Part shown: in pieces, positions 1 to 4,723 of the stretch
How the letters are laid out: each line of letters starts with the position of its first letter
Position numbering within the stretch: the first letter of the stretch is position 1
NCBI GenBank assembly: GCA_944351315.1
Contig: CALVPL010000075.1
Location: forward strand, 1 to 5,765
Direction of reading: 5' to 3'
DNA from: an uncultured Bacilli bacterium
Lineage (GTDB): Bacteria; Bacillota_I; Bacilli_A; RF39; UBA660
Length of the DNA stretch: 5,765 nt
Program-made: the position numbers and the translations under genes
The notes under the pieces: generated by a model
Database searches by the model: none
The model's input: only the letters and a program-made list of their open reading frames with translations
What the model was told of the DNA's origin: nothing

Positions 1-57
1 TGCTATGATAGTCAAGAAATATTCAAAGGGGAATTCAAAATGAAATCTAAATAATTT

Positions 58-567
58 TTGAAGCAAGTGAAAAAATTATCCAAAGAAGAGCAAAAAAATA
101 TTTCTTATGACGAATTGGAAACTATTGTATGCGAGATGTCTGCGGATGAAATTATAGAATTAAGTAAGATTATTGGTTATCCGGTTTTTACAAGAATGTG
201 CATGGGGTCTCTTCGACATAAATTTGTTTTATTGCAAGATGGTGCAGCAGCTGTTCTTGTCAATAAAGAAGGCCAAATTCTTTTACAGAGTAGAGCAGAT
301 CGAGATAAGTGGGGACTACCTGGTGGATGTCAAGAGCTTGGTGAGACAATGGAAGAAACTATTATTCGGGAAATAAAAGAAGAAACAAATTTAACCGTGG
401 CAATGATTTCGATGCTTTCTTTAGAAGTCGCGATGATTTATCAATTTGGGGATCAAGATGAGGTATTTCGACAAACTATGGTTGCGTGTACGGGTTTTGT
501 GATTGTTATCATTAATTCTATCCTGGCTATTTCTATGATTGCGAAAGCAAATAAAAATTTAAAATAA
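58..567 (+). CDS. Nudix hydrolase-domain protein with abnormal ends (possible pseudogene)
   Basis: Nudix enzymes hydrolyse nucleoside diphosphates linked to another moiety. The Nudix fold begins near residue 60 (DGAAAVLVNKEGQILLQ), followed by KWGLPGG at 84-90. The Nudix box spans residues 90-112 and fits GX5EX7REUXEEXGU, with E105, E108 and E109 present; the usual Gly near its end is Asn111. The first 55 residues are a helical prefix I do not recognise. After about residue 145 the expected final strand and helix (some 30-40 residues) are missing and a hydrophobic stretch (147-162) followed by a Lys/Asn-rich end takes their place. The start is doubtful: TTG at 58 has no Shine-Dalgarno, whereas ATG at 40 is in the same frame, follows AAAGGGG at a good distance, but meets TAA at 52. 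Base composition looks less AT-rich than the following genes. Domain call is firm; whether the gene is intact is uncertain. Confidence 0.7.
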   Translation: MKQVKKLSKEEQKNISYDELETIVCEMSADEIIELSKIIGYPVFTRMCMGSLRHKFVLLQDGAAAVLVNKEGQILLQSRADRDKWGLPGGCQELGETMEETIIREIKEETNLTVAMISMLSLEVAMIYQFGDQDEVFRQTMVACTGFVIVIINSILAISMIAKANKNLK

Positions 568-571
568 TGGG

Positions 572-601
572 ATTTTGTAATCTGTCAAGTGATTAGAAAA
601 T
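572..601 (+). repeat. Imperfect inverted repeat after the Nudix gene
   Basis: Two 11-nt arms (572-582 and 591-601) are complementary at 10 of 11 positions around an 8-nt loop. They lie between the Nudix stop codon and the PAP2 promoter region. No run of T follows directly, so it does not look like a standard intrinsic terminator; it could be a worn terminator or a regulator-binding site. Confidence 0.4.
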
Positions 602-603
602 GA

Positions 604-632
604 TTGTTTAAAATGCTTTTTTATAATAAAAT
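604..632 (+). promoter_or_regulatory. Candidate sigma-A promoter for the PAP2 gene
   Basis: TTGTTT (604-609) and TAAAAT (627-632) are separated by 17 nt. An overlapping TATAAT lies at 622-627 but has no -35 box at the right distance. The -35 match is only moderate, and the resulting 5' leader would be very short, so this is a weak call. Confidence 0.35.
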
Positions 633-649
633 CAAAATGGTGATGATTT

Positions 650-1303
650 ATGAAAAAAAGGAATCTTTTATTCAGTATACTTTTTCTTTTTTTAGCTATT
701 TTGTTTACTATACTTGTTCAAGTAGTGGATGTAGAAGCGATTGGGCCTAATGAATCTTTAGTCGGTTTTGCCACTATAAATCAACTGGTATTTGATACTT
801 TAAAAACGAATGACACTTTATATCATTTAACAGAGTGGGTAGGTATTCTTCCTATTTTTATCGCTTTATTATATGCTTTAGTAGGTTTTGGGGAACTTAT
901 AAAAACGAAAGATTTAAGAAAAGTAGATAAAAATCTTCTTTCTTTAGCTGTTTTTTATATTGTAGTCATAGGTGTCTATGTTTTGTTTGAAATTTATGAG
1001 GTGAATTATCGTCCTATTTTAATGGATGGAGTTTTAGAAGCATCCTATCCTTCTTCACATACAATGATGGCTATTTGTATTTGTGGAAGTTCTTTATTTA
1101 TTAGTAAAAGAATTTTTAAAACTCAATTTGCCAAGGGATTAAATCTTTTAAGTATTTTAGTGATGATTTTTCTTGTTGTTGGAAGATTGGTTTCGGGAGT
1201 ACATTGGTTTACAGATATTTTAGGAGGTATTCTTATTTCAGGAGCCTTACTTATGATTTTTTATACGGTGATTGATTCGTTTAAAGAAGAAAAGAGTGAT
1301 TAG
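650..1303 (+). CDS. PAP2-family membrane phosphatase
   Basis: Integral membrane protein of the PAP2 (type 2 phosphatidic acid phosphatase) superfamily, whose members remove phosphate from lipid phosphates or undecaprenyl pyrophosphate at the outer membrane face. Length 217 residues is usual. About six hydrophobic segments are visible (roughly 5-26, 63-83, 95-115, 138-152, 164-178, 190-208). The catalytic motifs are present: NYRP with R121-P122, PSSH at 134-137 (His137), and the third motif with R179, H185 and D189 (GRLVSGVHWFTD). In the first motif the usual Lys seven residues before the Arg is Glu114. The ATG start has GGTGA six bases upstream (639-643). The gene stands alone: it has its own candidate promoter and a terminator at its stop codon. 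The substrate cannot be told from sequence; a lipid phosphate or undecaprenyl pyrophosphate is the family expectation. Confidence 0.9.
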   Translation: MKKRNLLFSILFLFLAILFTILVQVVDVEAIGPNESLVGFATINQLVFDTLKTNDTLYHLTEWVGILPIFIALLYALVGFGELIKTKDLRKVDKNLLSLAVFYIVVIGVYVLFEIYEVNYRPILMDGVLEASYPSSHTMMAICICGSSLFISKRIFKTQFAKGLNLLSILVMIFLVVGRLVSGVHWFTDILGGILISGALLMIFYTVIDSFKEEKSD

Positions 1304-1322
1304 GAGAGATCCTAATTTTTTT
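1299..1322 (+). terminator. Intrinsic terminator overlapping the PAP2 stop codon
   Basis: ATTAGGA (1299-1305) pairs perfectly with TCCTAAT (1310-1316) around a GAGA tetraloop of GNRA type, and T bases run from 1316 to 1322. The TAG stop codon (1301-1303) is inside the left arm, so a terminating ribosome would cover the hairpin. Confidence 0.8.
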
Positions 1323-1336
1323 ATTGTAAGGTATTC

Positions 1337-1365
1337 TTGATAATCTTTAGTTGGTAGTGTATACT
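1337..1365 (+). promoter_or_regulatory. Sigma-A-type promoter of the ogt-VOC-ABC-F operon
   Basis: TTGATA (1337-1342) and TATACT (1360-1365) are separated by exactly 17 nt, and the site lies just after the PAP2 terminator. Transcription would begin near 1372, which rules out an ogt start at the upstream TTG (1351) and favours the ATG at 1402. Confidence 0.75.
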
Positions 1366-1401
1366 TTATTTAGAAATTTTATGATTAAAATGAGGGATAA
1401 A

Positions 1402-1911
1402 ATGAATTATGTAGAGTATGATTCACCTATTGGAAAAATTTATATTCAAAGTGATGGAGATTTTCTAACGGGTTTGTGGCTAGAACATCAAAAGTATTTT
1501 CCAAAGCAATTAGGAGTTTTTAAGGAAGATGCGGTTTTACTTCAAGCCAAAAAGTGGTTGGATAAATATTTTCGAGGCGAGAATCCAAAAATTTCTTTAT
1601 TGCCTTTAAAGCCTTCAGGAACTTTTTTTCAACAAAGAGTTTGGCAGATACTAATGGAAATTCCTTATGGCAAAACTACTACTTATAAAAATATTGCTAT
1701 AAGATTAGCGGACGAATTGCAGCAAAAACATCCGGCTTATCAAGCGGTTGGCATGGCTGTAGGACACAATCCTATATCTATTATTATACCTTGCCATCGA
1801 GTTATCGGGACTAATAATTGTTTGACGGGATATGCGGGTGGATTAGAAAGAAAAGCGGCTTTATTAAATTTGGAAAAAGCTTCTTTTATGGAAAGAGAGG
1901 ATCAATTATGA
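1402..1911 (+). CDS. ogt: Methylated-DNA--[protein]-cysteine S-methyltransferase
   Basis: Suicide repair protein that moves the alkyl group of O6-alkylguanine (or O4-alkylthymine) in DNA onto its own cysteine. The 169-residue product has the complete domain: an N-terminal alpha/beta part from MNYVEYDSPIG, then the DNA-binding helix-turn-helix beginning at GTFFQQRVWQ with IPYGKTTTY, then GHNPIS and the active-site PCHRV, where Cys131 is the acceptor. The C-terminal TGYAGG...K stretch is typical. The position of the human-type arginine finger (RAVGxA) is Gln here (QAVGMA). The start at 1402 is chosen because GAGGG lies 5 nt upstream (1392-1396), homology starts there, and the promoter -10 box lies within the longer upstream frame. 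It is the first gene of a probable operon, and the next gene overlaps its stop codon (ATGA). Confidence 0.93.
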   Translation: MNYVEYDSPIGKIYIQSDGDFLTGLWLEHQKYFPKQLGVFKEDAVLLQAKKWLDKYFRGENPKISLLPLKPSGTFFQQRVWQILMEIPYGKTTTYKNIAIRLADELQQKHPAYQAVGMAVGHNPISIIIPCHRVIGTNNCLTGYAGGLERKAALLNLEKASFMEREDQL

Positions 1912-2294
1912 AATTTAATTCTTTAATTCCTGAGTTAAGTGTTACAGATATTTCAAAAAGTTTAGCGTTTTATCAAAAATTAGGTTTTCAAGTGAAATAT
2001 CAACGAGAAGAATCTAAATTCTATTTTTTGGAATTAGAAGAAAATCAACTTATGATCGAACAAATAAATGAGCATTGGAACGTAGGTGTTTTAGAGTATC
2101 CTTTTGGAAGAGGAATTAATATTAGTATGACTCTTCAAGATATTGATGCATTTTATGAGAAAGTAAAAAGTTTAAAAATTCCTCTTTTTCAAGAATTAAG
2201 TACTCAGGAATATAGAGTTCAAGATCAAGTATATTTAGATAAAGAATTTTTACTTCAAGACCCAGATGGATATTTATTACGGTTTAATAATTGA
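1908..2294 (+). CDS. VOC-superfamily protein, bleomycin-resistance type
   Basis: A 128-residue member of the vicinal oxygen chelate (glyoxalase/bleomycin resistance/dioxygenase) superfamily. The two beta-alpha-beta-beta-beta modules are recognisable: PELSVTDISKSLAFYQKLGF near 8-27 with LMIEQ at 48-52, then GRGINISMTLQDIDAFYEKV near 67-86, ending with the hallmark FLLQDPDGYLLRF at 114-126. The usual metal-binding His of the first strand is not present, which suits a ligand-binding (drug-sequestering) protein better than a glyoxalase I enzyme, but the ligand is unknown. The start overlaps the ogt stop by 4 nt (ATGA) and has GAGAGG seven bases upstream (1895-1900), so the two are translationally coupled. 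A longer in-frame version from 1818 lies inside ogt and lacks homology in its first 30 residues. Confidence 0.85.
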   Translation: MKFNSLIPELSVTDISKSLAFYQKLGFQVKYQREESKFYFLELEENQLMIEQINEHWNVGVLEYPFGRGINISMTLQDIDAFYEKVKSLKIPLFQELSTQEYRVQDQVYLDKEFLLQDPDGYLLRFNN

Positions 2295-2303
2295 GGTGGA
2301 AAC

Positions 2304-2501
2304 ATGGATCGATTAGAAAAATATGAAAGTGCTTTAAAAGAAATTTTAAACGAATATGATTCTTTAGGAAAAGAATTGCAAAAATTACGCCAAGAAGGGA
2401 AAATGAAAACTACTAAATTTCGGGAATTATTAGGAAAAAAACTTGTTTATAGTATGATTTTAGATATCTTTATAAAATATGAAATTCTGGATAAAAAATA
2501 A
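2304..2501 (+). CDS. Small helical protein of unknown function (65 residues)
   Basis: I do not recognise a named family. The product is charged and predicted helical: an acidic/basic amphipathic helix (about 1-29, heptad-like Leu/Ile spacing), a Lys/Thr-rich middle (30-38, EGKMKTTKFREL), and a more hydrophobic C-terminal helix (43-60, LVYSMILDIFIKYEI). It has no signal peptide and no cysteines. It is likely real: GAGGTGG sits 4 nt before the ATG, it starts 9 nt after the VOC stop, and it is followed after 14 nt by the leader peptide of the ABC-F gene. Its position ties it to the ogt-VOC-ABC-F operon. A role as a small cytosolic dimer or regulator is only a guess. Confidence 0.75.
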   Translation: MDRLEKYESALKEILNEYDSLGKELQKLRQEGKMKTTKFRELLGKKLVYSMILDIFIKYEILDKK

Positions 2502-2515
2502 TGGAGGCGGAGAGA

Positions 2516-2533
2516 ATGTACAGTGAATTTTAA
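2516..2533 (+). CDS. Candidate 5-codon leader peptide MYSEF of the ABC-F gene
   Basis: ATG-TAC-AGT-GAA-TTT-TAA is preceded by GGAGG (2503-2507) at an ideal 8-nt distance and by a purine-rich GGAGAGA run. A ribosome binding site this strong with no long frame after it suggests a purposely translated upstream frame. The last codons and the stop lie in the left arm of a hairpin. Short leaders of this kind precede many inducible ABC-F and erm resistance genes, for example the MYLIFM leader of msrD. Translation and stalling are inferred, not shown. Confidence 0.6.
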   Translation: MYSEF

Positions 2534-2579
2534 AGTTTGGCATAAGCTTTAAAATTATGCCAGAAAATGGAGGCATAAT
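2526..2579 (+). promoter_or_regulatory. Putative translational attenuator controlling the ABC-F gene
   Basis: Segments that can pair alternatively: H1 is AATTTTAAAG (2526-2535) with CTTTAAAATT (2547-2556), 10 perfect pairs. A is TGGCATAA (2538-2545) with B TTATGCCA (2555-2562), 8 perfect pairs. B extended by one base (ATTATGCC, 2554-2561) also pairs perfectly with C GGCATAAT (2572-2579). C contains part of the ABC-F Shine-Dalgarno GGAGG (2569-2573) and reaches the start codon. H1, trimmed by one to two pairs, can stack beside B:C (OFF), while A:B frees C (ON). A ribosome paused early on the leader would block H1 and favour A:B. No T-run follows any stem, so control would be translational rather than by termination. 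Confidence 0.6.
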
Positions 2580-4079
2580 ATGTTGGAAGTACAAAATTTA
2601 AGTATTTATATTGGAACAAGATGTTTGATAAAATCTCTATCTTTTACATTGAATAAAGAAGATAAAATGGCTATTATTGGTGAAGAAGGAAATGGAAAAT
2701 CTACTCTTTTAAAAGTGCTTATGCAAGATTTTAGTTATGCGACTGTTTCAGGAACAATAAATACACATGGGTATAAAATAGGCTATTTAAAACAAGGTTT
2801 GACTTGTGATGAACTTAAAAAAAGTGCTTTTGAATATTTATTTACAACCGAAGAAAATTATTTTAATAAGATTAATGAATTTTATCAAAATTTAAAATTG
2901 TTTGATTTAAGTGATTCTATTTTAGAACAGAAAATGCATACTTTATCTGGGGGCGAGAAAGTTAAGATTAGTTTATTAAAACTTCTTTTAGAACAAAATG
3001 ACCTTATCTTTTTAGATGAACCGACAAATGATTTGGATATTGAAACATTAGAATGGCTGGAAACTTTTATTAAAAAAAGTAAAATGCCTATCTTATTTGT
3101 TTCTCATGATGAAGTGTTATTAGAGAATACGGCAAATAAAATTTTACACATTGAACAGTTAAAAAGAAAGCAAGAGTGTTTTGTAACGGTTTCAAAAACA
3201 AATTACTCCGATTATATTCAAAGAAGAATGGAGAATATTGAAAAACAAAATAAAATTGCTCATAAAGAAATGCATGAATATAAAGAAAAGGAAAAAAAGT
3301 TAGCTAGAGTTTTAGCTAAAGTGGAATTTGATCAGCGAAATGTTTCCAGTGGGGATCCGCATACAGCTCGATTATTAAAAAAGAAAATGCATAGTTTAAA
3401 AGCTCAAGAAAAGCGATTACAAAAAGAAGAGATCACTGAAGAAAGACAAACTGAAGAGGCTATTTTTTTAGAATTTCCTCCAGTAAAATTGCCAACTAAA
3501 AAAATTATTTTAGATTTTTCATTGCCTGAATTAAAAAACGAATCACGTGTTTTAGCCCGTTTTGTTGAATTACGGGTTGTTGGTAATGAACATATAGGAA
3601 TTATTGGTAAAAATGGAGTAGGGAAAACGACACTTTTAAAATGTATTTATCAATCTTTAAGGAAACGACCAGATTTAAAAGTTGGATATATGCCTCAAGA
3701 TTATGAAGAGGTTTTTTTAGTATTTTCAAGTCTTTTAGAATTTTTAACTGAATCTAAAGATCAAGAAAAAAACACATTAGCTCGTAAGTATTTAGGTAAT
3801 ATGAATTTTACTTCGGAAGAGATGCTCGCGGATTTTTCCAAAATTAGTAATGGAATGAAAGCAAAATTGTTTTTTTTGAAATTTATTTTACAAGAATGTA
3901 ATGTTCTTTTGTTAGATGAACCAACGAGAAATTTAAGTCCATTATCTACACCAATTATTCGGCAAGTATTAAAAAATTATACAGGAGTTATTATTAGTGT
4001 TTCTCATGATCGAAAGTATTTAGAAGAAGTAACTCCAGTTTTGTATCGTCTTACGGTTCATGGATTAGAAAAAAATTAG
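2580..4079 (+). CDS. ABC-F ATPase, probable ribosomal protection (antibiotic resistance) protein
   Basis: Soluble protein with two ATPase domains and no membrane segments; proteins of this kind enter the ribosomal E site and displace peptidyl-transferase-centre antibiotics. NBD1: Walker A GEEGNGKST (34-42), signature LSGGE (122-126), Walker B with D146-E147 in LDEPTNDLD, switch SHD (175-177). A charged coiled-coil interdomain linker spans about 205-290. NBD2: Walker A GKNGVGKTT (343-351), a degenerate signature ISNGM (422-426), Walker B with D446-E447 in LDEPTRNLSPLS, switch SHD (475-477). The PTRNLSPLS D-loop and the signature form are typical of resistance-type ABC-Fs rather than housekeeping EttA/Uup-like ones, from recall of the family. 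Length 499 is normal for this type. The start has GGAGG six bases upstream. A leader peptide and attenuator precede it, supporting drug induction. The drug class (lincosamide, streptogramin A, pleuromutilin, macrolide or phenicol) cannot be read from sequence. Confidence 0.92.
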   Translation: MLEVQNLSIYIGTRCLIKSLSFTLNKEDKMAIIGEEGNGKSTLLKVLMQDFSYATVSGTINTHGYKIGYLKQGLTCDELKKSAFEYLFTTEENYFNKINEFYQNLKLFDLSDSILEQKMHTLSGGEKVKISLLKLLLEQNDLIFLDEPTNDLDIETLEWLETFIKKSKMPILFVSHDEVLLENTANKILHIEQLKRKQECFVTVSKTNYSDYIQRRMENIEKQNKIAHKEMHEYKEKEKKLARVLAKVEFDQRNVSSGDPHTARLLKKKMHSLKAQEKRLQKEEITEERQTEEAIFLEFPPVKLPTKKIILDFSLPELKNESRVLARFVELRVVGNEHIGIIGKNGVGKTTLLKCIYQSLRKRPDLKVGYMPQDYEEVFLVFSSLLEFLTESKDQEKNTLARKYLGNMNFTSEEMLADFSKISNGMKAKLFFLKFILQECNVLLLDEPTRNLSPLSTPIIRQVLKNYTGVIISVSHDRKYLEEVTPVLYRLTVHGLEKN

Positions 4080-4103
4080 AGTGAAAATATTCTCTCTTTT
4101 TTT
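4078..4103 (+). terminator. Intrinsic terminator of the ABC-F operon
   Basis: AGAGTGAA (4078-4085) pairs with TTCTCTCT (4090-4097) at 7 of 8 positions around an AATA loop, followed by T bases to 4103. The left arm starts within the TAG stop codon (4077-4079), repeating the arrangement seen after the PAP2 gene. Confidence 0.65.
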
Positions 4104-4104
4104 C

Positions 4105-4133
4105 TTGGCGAAAAAATCTTTATCGTTTATAAT
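4105..4133 (+). promoter_or_regulatory. Sigma-A-type promoter of the thioredoxin-like/membrane protein pair
   Basis: TTGGCG (4105-4110) and a consensus TATAAT (4128-4133) are separated by exactly 17 nt, directly after the ABC-F terminator. Transcription would start near 4140, at or after the ATG at 4139, so the ATG at 4157 is the better start for the gene downstream. Confidence 0.75.
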
Positions 4134-4156
4134 AGAATATGGAAAGAAGTGAGATT

Positions 4157-4711
4157 ATGAAGCGAAAAGTTCTACTTGGAGTACTTAGTGGAATTCTTGT
4201 TCTTGGAATTGGTATGGGAGTTTATTTGTTTTTTCATCGGGAGATTTTCGAATCTAACTCGACTCCTGTTTATGAAAATTCTTCTTTTAATGTAGAAGAT
4301 ATTGAAATTACTGAAAAAGAAGAACCTAAAGAGAATATTTTAAATAAAAATGCTACTTTAGAAGAGGTTACTTTTAATAAAGATAAAATAAATGTCTATC
4401 TTTTTTGGGGAAATGGTTGTCCGCATTGTGAGCATTTGGTAAGTTATTTAGAAGAAATTTATCCAGAATATCAAGAATATTTTGATTTTTATGGTTTTGA
4501 AACTTGGGAAAATGAAGAGAATGAAAAATTAAGAAATCAGGTAAATGAAAAATTTAATTTAACAAGTACTAGTGTTCCATTTTTAATTATTGGAAAAGAA
4601 ACTATTATTGGATTTAACGCTTCTAAAAAGGAAAGTATTTTAAATTCAATTAAAAGTGCTTATGAGAGTACGGATCGTTATGATGTGTTAAAAGAAATTG
4701 TAGAAAAATAG
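4157..4711 (+). CDS. Membrane-anchored thioredoxin-fold protein (CPHC)
   Basis: Probable extracytoplasmic thiol-disulphide oxidoreductase or redox sensor. The 184-residue product starts MKRK, then has one membrane segment (about 5-27), an acidic low-complexity spacer (30-65) and a thioredoxin fold. In the fold, strand VYLFW leads to the redox motif CPHC (Cys88, Cys91), and the cis-proline loop TSVPFLIIG holds Pro141. No lipobox cysteine follows the membrane segment, so it is an anchored protein rather than a lipoprotein; positive N-terminus puts the CPHC domain outside. The start at 4157 is chosen over the in-frame ATG at 4139 because the latter falls at the predicted transcription start and AAGTGA lies 4 nt before 4157. 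Twelve bases after its stop the next membrane protein begins, probably in the same operon. Partners and direction (oxidase or reductase) are unknown. Confidence 0.82.
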   Translation: MKRKVLLGVLSGILVLGIGMGVYLFFHREIFESNSTPVYENSSFNVEDIEITEKEEPKENILNKNATLEEVTFNKDKINVYLFWGNGCPHCEHLVSYLEEIYPEYQEYFDFYGFETWENEENEKLRNQVNEKFNLTSTSVPFLIIGKETIIGFNASKKESILNSIKSAYESTDRYDVLKEIVEK

Positions 4712-4723
4712 GAAAAAAGAAGT

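Noticed and set aside
173..376. 67-codon frame inside the Nudix gene
   Set aside because: It lies in another frame across the Nudix core, has no ribosome binding site and no recognisable domain.
1351..1401. Longer N-terminus for the Ogt protein from TTG 1351
   Set aside because: It overlaps the promoter -10 box, lacks homology and has no Shine-Dalgarno, while ATG 1402 has GAGGG at the right distance.
1818..1907. Longer N-terminus for the VOC protein
   Set aside because: The extra 30 residues are out-of-frame ogt sequence; VOC similarity begins at ATG 1908, which has a good ribosome binding site.
2443..2480. Separate promoter for the ABC-F gene (TTGTTT with TATAAA)
   Set aside because: The spacing is 22 nt, outside the normal range, so transcription from the upstream promoter is simpler.
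2526..2579. Transcription attenuator (terminator) before the ABC-F gene
   Set aside because: None of the possible stems is followed by a run of T, so a translational switch fits better.
4139..4156. ATG 4139 as start of the thioredoxin-like protein
   Set aside because: It sits at the predicted transcription start, and the signal-like MKRK plus hydrophobic segment begins naturally at 4157.
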